The position numbers and the translations under genes are program-made. A stretch of DNA of 64,000 nucleotides. It comes from Bacteroidota bacterium. GTDB taxonomy: Bacteria > Bacteroidota > Ignavibacteria > Ignavibacteriales > Ignavibacteriaceae. Numbering within the stretch: position 1 is the first letter of the stretch; each line of letters begins with the position of its first letter. This document shows positions 56,041 through 64,000 of this stretch, in pieces. Below the pieces are notes generated by a model. It had not been told where the DNA came from and did no database searches. It saw nothing but the letters and a program-made list of their open reading frames with translations. Location: NCBI GenBank assembly GCA_021824565.1, contig JAKAKL010000101.1, positions 24,931 to 88,930 of the forward strand, given 5' to 3'.

Positions 56041-57201
56041 CTATTGTTCAAATATCAGCGGGATTTCTATAGTAAAACTCGTTCCTTCTTTTTCATTAGA
56101 TAAAAAATATATTTTCCCTTTTAAGTATCTTTCAGTTAAAAGCCTCATACTATATGTTCCAAGTCCTCTTCCTTTTCCTTTAGTAGAAAATGATCTTTGG
56201 AATATTTGCTGTTGAACATCTACCGGAATATAGCCGGAATTGTGCACCGTTAACTGGACATGATTGTATTTCTTCTTTGACAAAATCGTAATCATCTCCC
56301 CTTCTTCTGAAGACTCTACCGCATTTTTTATCATGTTTATAAGAACGCGGCTCAATAGAATTTCATCGCTCTGGAAATTTATTTCCTCTGAAGCAGGATC
56401 AACTATTATTTTTAATTTAATTTTGAAAGTACTGACATTATACAGCGGCAGAACATTGTTTATTATATCTAATGAGTTGCAAGTCTTTATATTTACCTGC
56501 AAATCATTTTGTTCCGCTAACGACAGGTCTCTTTGAGCTTTTATTTCTTCTAATAAAATATCAGTGAATGTAGACGCTTCTTTTTCGTATTTCTCTTTTT
56601 CTTCGGGAGTGCAGTCTTGTATAAGCGTTGTAATTCCTTTTAAGGTGGAAACTGTATTCATTACATCATGGAAAAAAATTCTTTCGAGAGCGGCTTTTCT
56701 TTTTTCGCTGCTGATGTCCACAAAGTTGCTGACGATAAATTTTTGTCCGTCAACTTCAATCGGTTTTGTCCAAACTCTTAAATCAAGGGCTTCGTTATAA
56801 TTCTTTGTGGTTATACGGCATTCTTGTACGTCTTCAATACCCTTTAAAGTGTTGAGCATTGATTTAACAGCGCCGCAGTTCTTACAGAATTGAGAAGTTC
56901 CGCACCCGGCTGCCATCTCTTCGGCGTGAATACAATTGATTGATTCTCCAACGCGCATGCCGAATAGATTTATTGTCCCGCTTGAATTTACTAATTCTTT
57001 AGCCGCTGAATTAGCGTACACAATTTGCCGGTGTTCATTCATGACAAAAACATACGACTGTACGGCATCCAGCATTTTAGTGAAAATATTTTCTTGTGAA
57101 AAATACTCTCTTTGCTTTTCTATTTCATTCGGCAGAGATCGTTCGGGAGATGCAAAAAATGTTTGATGATTATTTGAACTCATCAGTTCTCGACTTTCCA
57201 A
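56041..57201 (-). CDS. PAS-domain sensor histidine kinase with Cys-rich motif
   Basis: 386 residues, no membrane segment. A PAS domain (about 42-160) contains C90-x-H92, C100, C106 and C109 (INCIHAEEMAAGCGTSQFCK), a pattern seen in other kinases of this kind that could hold metal or an Fe-S/redox group. The dimerisation helix carries His178 in IFFHDVMNTVSTLKG, and the ATPase domain has LINMIKNAVESSEEGE (N box) and TKGKGRGLGTYSM (G2); the G1 box is HNSG instead of DNG. The target response regulator is not encoded nearby. Confidence 0.9.
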   Translation of the reverse strand: MESRELMSSNNHQTFFASPERSLPNEIEKQREYFSQENIFTKMLDAVQSYVFVMNEHRQIVYANSAAKELVNSSGTINLFGMRVGESINCIHAEEMAAGCGTSQFCKNCGAVKSMLNTLKGIEDVQECRITTKNYNEALDLRVWTKPIEVDGQKFIVSNFVDISSEKRKAALERIFFHDVMNTVSTLKGITTLIQDCTPEEKEKYEKEASTFTDILLEEIKAQRDLSLAEQNDLQVNIKTCNSLDIINNVLPLYNVSTFKIKLKIIVDPASEEINFQSDEILLSRVLINMIKNAVESSEEGEMITILSKKKYNHVQLTVHNSGYIPVDVQQQIFQRSFSTKGKGRGLGTYSMRLLTERYLKGKIYFLSNEKEGTSFTIEIPLIFEQ

Positions 57202-57388
57202 TTCAAGGCTCTATCAAATATAAAAATATTGTTTTTGAATTAGCCTAAATATTATTCAAATTCTAGCAATTAACTTAACACAAATTTATAACTTATTCAC
57301 TTTGAACTAAAGGAATAAATTTATGATTAACGAAAATTTTGTTTCCGTTTCGAAAAATCCGGGTGAGTTCATCTTTGCACAGCACGAA

Positions 57389-57769
57389 TTACAAATTATT
57401 TTTGTCTGCTTCGTCTAATAATTTTTCAGCCTCTGCTACACTGTGAGCCTCCAGGGCTACATAACCAATCGACCGCGAGCTTCTTTGCCATTGCGCAGCA
57501 GTAACATAATTATTATTTGCCACAATGCGTACTACATTGCCCATGCCAATTTCTTTTGCTTTAGCTTGTGTTTGTACCAGTATTTGTCTTACTTCCTCTG
57601 TTGCCGGCTGGCAGTTTAATATTTCTGAGATTACACCAAATCCCGTCTTCAATTTTTTTAGCTTACTGATCAGATCATCTGACCAAGCTGTCATTTCCTC
57701 TTTTTCTATTTTACCTTCAAGCAGTAAGTGTAATCTGTTTTTGGCAAAGTCGAGCTGGTTTCTATACAT
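57389..57769 (-). CDS. Conserved-looking protein of unknown function (possible STAS-like fold)
   Basis: 126 residues, soluble. The N-terminal helix-rich part (LHLLLEGKIEKEEM) is followed by alternating strands and helices: FGVISEILNCQPA, EIGMGNVVRIVANNN, IGYVALEAHSVAEAEKLLDE. The order resembles SpoIIAA/STAS-like small proteins, but no signature is clear enough to name it. It has its own 187-bp upstream spacer to the kinase gene on the low side and an unusual 505-bp intergenic region on the high side. Confidence 0.7.
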   Translation of the reverse strand: MYRNQLDFAKNRLHLLLEGKIEKEEMTAWSDDLISKLKKLKTGFGVISEILNCQPATEEVRQILVQTQAKAKEIGMGNVVRIVANNNYVTAAQWQRSSRSIGYVALEAHSVAEAEKLLDEADKNNL

Positions 57770-58274
57770 ATTTTACTCCATGATTATTTTCAATAATATG
57801 CTACTTAGCTAAATAAAACGTTTGTGCGGCTGCCGAAATCATATCGTTTCTACTTTAACGCTGTGAAAGCCCGGATCATATAACTCCGCTGCACTTTTGG
57901 CTTTGGACAATTCCAATCCGCCTCCGGTTTATTATTCAGTCCTTTCAGACTAAAAACCATCAATAATTTCATGCCCATGCATCCCCTTCATTATAGTTAA
58001 CTCAATTTTATTCTCATTCGATACATGCTAATCTTAATTGTCGAATTTTTTTCGCAAAACTTTATAGCCCTTCTGGCATTGAGGCTTCTAATTAGTTAAT
58101 AGATTAATCAAAAGGAATTATTCTATGCGGGAAATCGTTGAATTTATAAAATTATGCTTTCTTGAAGATAAGCTTTACAGATTGTTACTTTATGAATCTA
58201 ATCGGGAATTATTTATTTAAAGTTTCTTGCTTGAAAAAAAAAATTCGGGAAATTATCTTTTATTACCAATTCAT
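57770..58274. other. 505-bp intergenic region with a GC-richer block
   Basis: No gene of clear support. About 57818-57955 is visibly richer in G and C than the surrounding AT-rich DNA, and it includes CAGTCCTTTCAGACT, a near-inverted repeat. A 31-codon ORF (58125-58220) with AAAGGA upstream is possible but unsupported. The rest holds the promoter of the 126-residue protein gene. Confidence 0.4.
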
Positions 58275-58772
58275 TTAACCAAATAATTGCAGTTCCTTCT
58301 CCATTAAATAATCATCCATAATAAACCCGCCGCCAATGTCCATTACAATCGGCTCCACTATTTTAAAACCAATCTTTTCGTAGACTTTAATTGTATTGGA
58401 ATTATTTTTATTCACTGTTAAAGTTATTTTCTTTAAGTTATTATTCTTTGCAGTCTCTTCAATAAACTGAATAGTTTTTTTTGCGTAGCCTTTCCCTCTT
58501 TCAGAAGACTTGATGTAAATCTTGCTTAGGAATAATTCATCTCTTCTAAACTGTATAGCAGCATAGCCGATATTTTTATTCTCTTCGTAAATAAGATAAT
58601 AGTTGTAGCAGTTATTTAATTGCTCCTGGATTGCTTTCTTCGACTGGAAATTTTTAAGCATGTATTCGACTTGTCTTTCCCCGATTATTGGTATGTAATG
58701 CTCTCTCCATATTTCATTTGCTAATTTTTCGACTTCCTCTGTTTGCTCTTCTGTATCAACTCTAATAAACAT
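58275..58772 (-). CDS. GNAT-family N-acetyltransferase
   Basis: 165 residues. Acetyl-CoA motif KSSERGKGYAKKTIQFIEE (RGxG/A form), the strand FLSKIYI before it, and the closing segment NNSNTIKVYEKIGFKIVEPIV are those of RimI/spermidine-type GNATs. Substrate unknown. Its start codon touches the stop of the GH3 gene (58773), so it is co-transcribed as the second gene of that operon. Confidence 0.9.
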   Translation of the reverse strand: MFIRVDTEEQTEEVEKLANEIWREHYIPIIGERQVEYMLKNFQSKKAIQEQLNNCYNYYLIYEENKNIGYAAIQFRRDELFLSKIYIKSSERGKGYAKKTIQFIEETAKNNNLKKITLTVNKNNSNTIKVYEKIGFKIVEPIVMDIGGGFIMDDYLMEKELQLFG

Positions 58773-61604
58773 TTATTTTAATAAAACCATATTTTTTGTA
58801 AAAGCGAAATTATCGCTTGCAAGTCTATAAAAATAAATCCCGCTTGTCAAATTATTCCCGTTGAATCTAACTGAATAATCTCCCGGCGTTAAATATCTGT
58901 CCAGCAGCGTCTTTACTTCCTGACCAAGTAGATTATATACTTTCAAGCTTACCAATCCGGCTCTGCTAATTGTAAAATGAAGCTCTGTAGTCGGGTTGAA
59001 AGGATTCGGATAATTCTGATCTAAATGATTTTTCATGCTGACTGAATAATTGCTGTTTACAACTGCCGAGACATTATCAAAAGAGAACCAGTTTAAATTA
59101 AATCCTCCCTTCTGAGCGGTTATTCTTAATGTCTGTACTCCATTGTTAAGATTTATATTTTGTTTAACCGTAGTCCATGCCTGCCAGCCTCCAGTGACCG
59201 GCAGGTTAATGGTTCCTAAATTATTATTTCCTTCGGACAGCAGGACAGTTCCAGCTTGCGATAAGCTTGCAACTCTTAAAGATAATATATATTGTCCGCT
59301 GCTGCTTACATTGATCGGATATTCCATCCAATCGCCGTCATCTATCCAGCCTACATCTAATCCTCCTCCTGCATCTGTTGTAGTTTCAGTTTGAACTCCA
59401 TACATATCGCTGTAGTCTTCGGCTTCAATCTTTCCCGGCACATTGAAAGACGTTTGACTTGCTGCCCAATTATAAACATCAAAAGCACTAAAAGGCTGAA
59501 GAGTGCCTCCGTCTGCTGATTCAATATTACCTGTGGTGTATGAGATTGTAACTGTATCCGATGAATCAAATGTACTGTCGATACTTAAAACGATAGTAGT
59601 GCTGTCATTACTTTTTAATGCAGCAGCAGAGTTAACATCGAAGGGAATATCATTTTTATATATCTGGAATTTCATGGTCGCAGTTGAAGGATCTTTCATC
59701 GCTTTGTTGAAAGTCAGTTCAATATGTTTAGCATCGTCGGTTACTATTGCCGACATCAATACCGGCGACGATCCTTTTTCTGAATTTGCAAAAGAAGTTA
59801 TTCCATATCCGTATGGAAACAATGGATCATACGTGCTGTCACCGTAATTCATCGGCACCTGGCTCATATCTTTCGGCCATGTATGAGAGAGTAAACCTTT
59901 AGGAGCGTAATCTCCGAATAAAACATCAGACACGCCTTCGCCTTCCGTACCGGGAAGCCACGCAGCGATGATTGCATCAGCGTAATGAAGTATCGGCTCT
60001 ATAATCATCGGTCTGCCTGAAATTAATATAACTACTACCGGATTGCCGTAGCTTTTCATTTTCTTAATCAAATCTATGTCGGATTTATTAAGACTAAGAT
60101 CTGTGCGGTCGCCGCGTCCTTCTGCATACGGCGTCTCTCCGATAATTACAACAGAATAATCAGCCTTTGTATTTGCATAATCTCCGGTAACGGAATAATC
60201 GATTTCATCATTAGGAGCAGTCTGCTTCATGCCTTGAAGTATTGTTGTGCCTGGAATAATATTTCCGCTGCTTCCCTGCCATGAAATTGTCCAGCCGCCG
60301 CATTGATTACCAATATCATCCGCATGATCGCCCGCAACAAGGATTCTCGCATTAGTTTTTGCAATCGGCAGAACACCGTCTTTTCTCTTAAGCAGCACAA
60401 GCGATTCTCTTACGGCTTGTCTTGCTATTTGCCTGTGTCCATACGATCCTACAGAATCTACAAGCGATCTGTCTGCGTATGGTCTTTCAAATAAACCAAG
60501 CTCGAATTTTATTCTTAATATTCTCGAAACCGCATCGTCAACGCGCGCCGTAGTTATCTTGCCTGTATTTACAAGGTCTATCATAGCGTTGTAAAAATCC
60601 TGGTACCTCATTGGAAGCATGACCATATCTATCCCGGCATTAACCGAGGTTTCAACATCCTGTTCATAATTGCTTCCCAACTGATCAATCGCCGCCCAGT
60701 CTGAAACTATAAATCCTTTAAAGCCGAGTTCATTTTTCAGAACATCAGTAAGCCAGTATTTGTTTGCATGCATTTTAATACCATTTATACTGCTGTAAGA
60801 AGCCATCACGCTTCCAACTCCGGCTTTTATCGCATCAATATATTGTGGAAGAAATAATTTTCTCACAGTTGTTTCATCAGCAACAACGTTGCCTTGATCC
60901 TGACCGTTCTGAGTTCCGCCGTCGCCCAAAAAATGTTTTGCGCATGCTAATATGCTTGTCTGTCCAGCTAAAGTATCTCCTTGCATGCCTTCAATTTCCG
61001 CGGCTCCTAATTGACCTGCGAGATCCGGAGTTTCGCCGAATCCTTCATAGGTTCTTCCCCAGCGAATATTCCTCGGGTCGGCGATGCACGGAGCAAACGC
61101 CCAGTCAATCCCGGTTGCGGCAAGCTCTTCGGCTGTAACCCTGCCTTCTTCTTTAACAAGCTCTGTATCGCGCGTGCATCCCATTCCAATATTATGTGGA
61201 AAGATCGTAGCGCCGTAAATATTATTATTGCCGTGAACAGCATCGATACCATAAATAATTGGAATTTTTAGCGGGGTTCTTAATGCATAGCTCTGCAGAG
61301 TGTCATAAAGGTTAGCCCATGTTGTTGTTTTGTTATCACCAATGTCCGAGTCGCCGCCGCTTAGTATCGAGCCGATATAATATTTTATTATATCCTGCTT
61401 GCTGTTGATAATGCCGGTATGATCGACCTGCATCATTTGACCTATCTTTTCATCGAGCGTCATTCTGCTTAATAAGTCCTGGACTCTTGCATCAACAGAT
61501 TTGGTTGAATCAAGATAAATAGGTGTCTGCGCCGGAGCATTTGCAATAAATAAAAATAATATTGCCGCGGCAAGAACAAGTATTTTCTGTCTGTTTATCT
61601 TCAT
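58773..61604 (-). CDS. Secreted GH3 beta-glucosidase with CBM6-like module and T9SS-type C-terminal domain
   Basis: 943 residues, exported (signal to about residue 25, NAPAQ). GH3 N-terminal barrel (about 35-370) with the catalytic Asp near residue 300 in KGFIVSDWAAID and AKHFLGDGGT; GH3 C-terminal domain (about 395-600). Then a beta domain with Ig-like repeats, a carbohydrate-binding module of the CBM6 type (about 715-845; KIEAEDYSDMYGVQ, GWIDDGDWMEYP), and a sorting domain with NYPNPFNPTTELHF and SGIYFYRL. It would hydrolyse beta-glucans outside the cell, after T9SS export. Confidence 0.95.
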   Translation of the reverse strand: MKINRQKILVLAAAILFLFIANAPAQTPIYLDSTKSVDARVQDLLSRMTLDEKIGQMMQVDHTGIINSKQDIIKYYIGSILSGGDSDIGDNKTTTWANLYDTLQSYALRTPLKIPIIYGIDAVHGNNNIYGATIFPHNIGMGCTRDTELVKEEGRVTAEELAATGIDWAFAPCIADPRNIRWGRTYEGFGETPDLAGQLGAAEIEGMQGDTLAGQTSILACAKHFLGDGGTQNGQDQGNVVADETTVRKLFLPQYIDAIKAGVGSVMASYSSINGIKMHANKYWLTDVLKNELGFKGFIVSDWAAIDQLGSNYEQDVETSVNAGIDMVMLPMRYQDFYNAMIDLVNTGKITTARVDDAVSRILRIKFELGLFERPYADRSLVDSVGSYGHRQIARQAVRESLVLLKRKDGVLPIAKTNARILVAGDHADDIGNQCGGWTISWQGSSGNIIPGTTILQGMKQTAPNDEIDYSVTGDYANTKADYSVVIIGETPYAEGRGDRTDLSLNKSDIDLIKKMKSYGNPVVVILISGRPMIIEPILHYADAIIAAWLPGTEGEGVSDVLFGDYAPKGLLSHTWPKDMSQVPMNYGDSTYDPLFPYGYGITSFANSEKGSSPVLMSAIVTDDAKHIELTFNKAMKDPSTATMKFQIYKNDIPFDVNSAAALKSNDSTTIVLSIDSTFDSSDTVTISYTTGNIESADGGTLQPFSAFDVYNWAASQTSFNVPGKIEAEDYSDMYGVQTETTTDAGGGLDVGWIDDGDWMEYPINVSSSGQYILSLRVASLSQAGTVLLSEGNNNLGTINLPVTGGWQAWTTVKQNINLNNGVQTLRITAQKGGFNLNWFSFDNVSAVVNSNYSVSMKNHLDQNYPNPFNPTTELHFTISRAGLVSLKVYNLLGQEVKTLLDRYLTPGDYSVRFNGNNLTSGIYFYRLASDNFAFTKNMVLLK

Positions 61605-61985
61605 TGTGAATCCTTTTTAGTATTTATCAATAAGTGTGAACAATTTTTTGCGAAATAATTAAACAGTCGGAAGGACAAAATATATACCACGCAATTTTGA
61701 TACAAATTCAAATAATAGATCGATTCTTTTTTATTGTAATGATAAATCTTTTATTGATTCGATAAAGACTTTCACAGGAAAAGTTCAAAGAAGAACGTTT
61801 AAAGGAAAAAAGAATAAGTGAAAGAGCACTCATTCTAACAACAATGACAGGTAACCCGGATTCTTATAATTTCCTGGATTTAATTTAGCCCGCCAGCTAT
61901 AACATAAATCGTGTCTTGTTGTTTGTCGGTTTGTCATATCCCAAAAAGTAATACCGGTTAGAATGAAGGGAGATTGGTAGAATTT
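61605..61985. other. Intergenic region upstream of the GH3 gene
   Basis: 381 bp that should hold the GH3 promoter. Short open frames occur (one from 61830 to 62015 on the minus strand) but none has a ribosome site or a recognisable product. The 21-bp repeat array starts at its high-coordinate end. Confidence 0.45.
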
Positions 61986-62476
61986 AAGGAATAATCCTTC
62001 CGCCGCCAGCAGCACTCCTTCCTTTTGAAGGATTAATACTTCCCTAACAGCAAAATCCCTTCATTAACAAGGATAAACCTTCTGAAGAGGAGCAATATTC
62101 CTTAATTAATAAGAAAAATCCCTTCCGGCGAAGCATTATTGCTTCCTTCCAAGGATTAATCCTTTCTTTGGAGCAATATTCCTTCTTTGATAAGGAATAT
62201 TCCTTCGGGGAGAAGCAGCATTCCTTCATTAACAAGGAACATTCCTTCCCGACGAAGCATTGTTCCTTCCGCCGCAAGGAATGTTTCTCTTCTTCCTAAG
62301 GATTAATCCTTCCTGAGGCAGCAATATTCCTTACCGGGCAAGGAAAGTTTCTTCAGGACGAAGGATTAATGCTTCCTATGCCAGCATTAATGCAGGCGAA
62401 AGAAGGAATGATGCTTCGCCGAAAGCATTAATGCTTCAAAACAAGGGAAATTCCTTCGGCGGAAGGGATTTTAGCT
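61986..62476. repeat. Tandem array of about 24 palindromic units with a 21-bp period
   Basis: Consecutive units of 19-22 bp, mostly 21, each made of a 14-bp palindrome of form AAGSAWTAWTSCTT plus C and a 5-7-bp variable linker. Perfect palindromes include AAGGATTAATCCTT, AAGGAATATTCCTT and AAGCATTAATGCTT. The outer G/C pair changes together on both sides in some units, which keeps the symmetry. Linkers such as CGCCGC, ATTAAC, CCGACG and GGGGAG differ. Unit starts include 61986, 62007, 62028, then through 62474 with small length slips. Apparent ORFs across it read as heptads because 21 is a multiple of three. Too short a spacer for CRISPR. Confidence 0.85.
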
Positions 62477-62508
62477 TGTTTTCGCAGTATTGGTGGTTTC
62501 CTATTTCA

Positions 62509-62537
62509 TAAAAAACGCCGTAAAGAACTTTACGGCG
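62509..62537 (-). terminator. Intrinsic terminator after the lipoprotein gene
   Basis: On the minus strand CGCCGTAAAG, a two-base loop, CTTTACGGCG, then a run of T. A perfect 10-bp stem with a U-run, 19 bases past the stop at 62557. It insulates the repeat array from the lipoprotein transcript. Confidence 0.9.
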
Positions 62538-62556
62538 CATAGAAATAAATATTAAG

Positions 62557-63213
62557 CTAAGGATTAAATTGATAAGTATATGTGTAACCTTCAGCTAAAC
62601 CTAAAATGACCCCACCTATCGTCCCTGCACCCCATATAGTGAGATAAATGTTGTCAGCATTATGTGTGCTTTTTTGAGTGTTATTATTAAATATGCCGCT
62701 AACAAATACACCCATCGACCACCCCAAAACAGTTCCACCTACAAAAGAGAAAGGAATACCCAGCCATCTATTTTTGTAGCTGACTTTCTTGATATTTTTA
62801 AGTGCCATAACATTATTTATTTTAGTTGTTATTACTGTATATAATGTTGAGTCAGAAAGTAAATTGACTTTTTCTGTTCTTTCTTCTTGCCCATTTTTCA
62901 AAAAAACAACAGCTGAAAGGTTAGACATGTCAGTACCCACGTATTTTATATCTTTTATTTCACTGCGTTTTATTACCTCATCTTTCTTTACTTCTGATAT
63001 ATAGTAGAGAGAATCATTTGATATACTGGCACCCGTGTTAGCAGTGAACGAGCTATCATTGTTAAGTGTAATTTTGACAACTTTGTCCTGAGCGGATTTA
63101 TTAAAGTGTTCATAGAATTTTTGCTTAGTAGAAAAGTTGCTTGCCGTGTATGTAGATGAACAGCCAATAATTGAAAGAATAGCTAACGTAAAAATAAAAT
63201 TAGTGTATTTCAT
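62557..63213 (-). CDS. Putative lipoprotein of unknown function
   Basis: 218 residues. Lipobox SIIGC (Cys about residue 18) after a short hydrophobic signal, a middle region of beta-strand character with Ser/Asn/Lys-rich turns (about 40-145), and two hydrophobic Gly-rich segments near the end (about 153-173 and 190-208, FSFVGGTVLGWSMGVFVSG), which could pack in the membrane. Not recognised. A strong terminator follows. It lies 13 bp after the truncated gene on the same strand, and could have been part of its operon. Confidence 0.75.
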   Translation of the reverse strand: MKYTNFIFTLAILSIIGCSSTYTASNFSTKQKFYEHFNKSAQDKVVKITLNNDSSFTANTGASISNDSLYYISEVKKDEVIKRSEIKDIKYVGTDMSNLSAVVFLKNGQEERTEKVNLLSDSTLYTVITTKINNVMALKNIKKVSYKNRWLGIPFSFVGGTVLGWSMGVFVSGIFNNNTQKSTHNADNIYLTIWGAGTIGGVILGLAEGYTYTYQFNP

Positions 63214-63226
63214 CTTATGACTCCTT

Positions 63227-63882
63227 CTAATAATGAACCCACTGAGATCTACCTGTATAATACGAAGTTACAACTTCCCATTGACCGTCTGGGTCACATG
63301 TGCCATCCGTATTTCTAGAAATATAAACTTTTTGGAGTTGCAAATTTAACAGCCATCCCGTTTGGAACGCAGTAGAACAAAAGCTACTTACTGTTGATTC
63401 ACTTACATCGCTATCTCCTCCATATACCCAAATTGGATTCATACCCCACGCCATAGCTAAATTTAATAAATCTCCCCAGTCAGGAGAATGTCCTGGCTCT
63501 AAATCTATTATGTTCGTAAAGTTTCTGTATGGGATTCCATAATCGGCTTTGTACTCATTCCAATAAGTATGAACATTACCGCATCCATCACTATTATATG
63601 CATCACACATTATGTAGATATTACTACTAGCAAAATAGTAAGTTTTTATATAAGATTCGTTTCCAGAATTCCAGTAACATAGATAATCGAGGGGGGGCCA
63701 ATAAAAATCACTAAATATGAATTTTGCTGTCGAACTTTTTTGATAAATCCAGGATGCTATCTGATTCATAGGGACATAGTGAATATTTTCAAAAGGTTCA
63801 TCAATATAATAATATTTATATGCGGTATTTCCATTATCGTTAATAGCACTTTGTGTAACATCATATGATATACCAATTATAA
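63227..63882 (-). pseudogene. C-terminal fragment of a gene interrupted by an insertion sequence
   Basis: The frame stays open from the stop at 63227 to about 63935 without a usable start near its high end; an internal ATG at 63769 would give 180 residues but cuts into a continuous, well-ordered sequence (ISYDVTQSAINDNGN, YYYIDEPFENIHYVP). The fragment is rich in Trp and Tyr with FIFSDFYWPP, IIDLEPGHSPDW and MNPIWVYGGD, resembling a TIM-barrel glycoside hydrolase-like fold, though no family is named. An IS3-type element begins at about 63883, so the N-terminal half has been separated from it. Whether any part is still expressed is unknown. Confidence 0.65.
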
Positions 63883-64000
63883 TGCTTAAGTTGGAAAGAT
63901 ACTTTTGAAAAATTAACTTATGTATAACAAAACTTCAGGAGTATCAAAATGCCGTCAGAAAAAAGAAAACACAGCGCAGAGTTCAAAGTAAAAATATTAA
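63883..64000 (+). mobile_element. Left end of an IS3-family insertion sequence (continues past window)
   Basis: The sequence changes from the truncated ORF to a leader starting TGCTTAAGTTGGAAAG. 66 bases later an OrfA-like gene begins. The left end is placed at TG (63883) by analogy with IS3-type ends and the break in the neighbouring ORF; the inverted repeat cannot be confirmed without the right end. Confidence 0.6.
63949..64000 (+). CDS. IS3-family transposase OrfA (partial, N-terminus only)
   Basis: Only the first 17 codons are in the window. ATG at 63949 with AGGAG seven bases upstream. The start MPSEKRKHSAEFKVKIL is typical of the helix-turn-helix OrfA of IS3-family elements (RRxHSxEFKxxV). 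OrfB, which carries the DDE catalytic domain, would follow outside the window. Confidence 0.75.
   Translation, partial: MPSEKRKHSAEFKVKIL

Noticed and set aside
57323..57418. 31-codon plus-strand ORF
   Set aside because: Overlaps the 3' end of the 126-residue protein gene on the other strand and shows no feature of its own.
58125..58220. 31-codon ORF with AAAGGA upstream
   Set aside because: Plausible ribosome site, but no hydrophobic or structured pattern; too short to support without conservation data.
61830..62015. 61-codon minus-strand ORF upstream of the GH3 gene
   Set aside because: Runs into the repeat array, has no ribosome site, and gives no recognisable product; might be part of a dispersed repeat.
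62044..62277. 77-codon minus-strand ORF with KEYSLSK-type heptads
   Set aside because: It is the translation of the 21-bp array; no ribosome site, and several other frames are just as open.
61986..62476. CRISPR array reading of the repeats
   Set aside because: Linkers are only 5-7 bp and the repeated part drifts from unit to unit; no cas genes are in the window.

Overview
The window is AT-rich chromosomal DNA, apparently from the Ignavibacteria/Chlorobi side of the Bacteroidota-Chlorobiota group. This rests on several points: a TonB-dependent receptor with a carboxypeptidase-regulatory domain followed by a DUF4249-type lipoprotein; secreted enzymes with C-terminal type IX secretion (T9SS) type domains (a C25 gingipain-like peptidase and a GH3 glycosidase); and a tetrahydrobiopterin-type pterin gene set, known from green sulfur bacteria. 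Nearly all genes lie on the minus strand in long, tightly packed operons. The placement is inferred from gene content only.

Layout. 1-5.0 kb: 5'-truncated-by-window PAS sensor, DUF4249 lipoprotein, TonB receptor. 5.0-11.7 kb: tolC-acrA-acrB type RND efflux operon ending in a translationally coupled, secreted two-domain VOC protein. 11.8-14.3 kb: tRNA-Leu, then an ECF sigma / anti-sigma / secreted Spy-like operon with a divergent Spy/CpxP-like gene. 14.3-18.3 kb: peroxiredoxin-rhodanese-peroxiredoxin followed by PTPS, GTP cyclohydrolase I and an SDR, with a phenylalanine hydroxylase upstream; together these suggest tetrahydrobiopterin synthesis and use. 18.4-25.7 kb: murB, a Nudix gene, and the operon purC-DUF971-pgsA-pgpA-cinA-thpR-recA-recX. 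25.9-31.6 kb: an unlisted small membrane protein, a STAS protein, tRNA-Phe, a 21-bp periodic repeat, argF, a COG2403 GTPase and glmS. 31.7-37.4 kb: a 1908-residue C25 peptidase. 37.5-52.5 kb: a large surface-polysaccharide locus with Wza-like export protein, Wzz, UDP-xylose synthase, flippase, three glycosyltransferases, ligase/polymerase, a glucuronyl C5-epimerase-like protein, and a Pgl-like aminotransferase / phosphosugar transferase / dehydratase module. 52.5-61.6 kb: ftsX, DUF962, two GNATs, thiolase, a Cys-rich PAS histidine kinase, small unknowns, and a GH3 glucosidase. 61.6-64 kb: a second, striking array of about 24 palindromic 21-bp units, a lipoprotein, and a gene cut off by the left end of an IS3-type insertion sequence.

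The most unusual signals are the two non-coding arrays with a 21-bp period. The larger one is made of 14-bp palindromes whose two halves vary together (AAGGATTAATCCTT versus AAGCATTAATGCTT), separated by 6-7-bp variable linkers. Other points worth a second look are the pterin/phenylalanine hydroxylase cluster with an animal-like PTPS, a glycosyltransferase whose true start appears to be AUU, the sigma/anti-sigma/Spy module beside an RND pump, and a 45-residue membrane protein ORF. No database search was possible; all functions are read from motifs and context.
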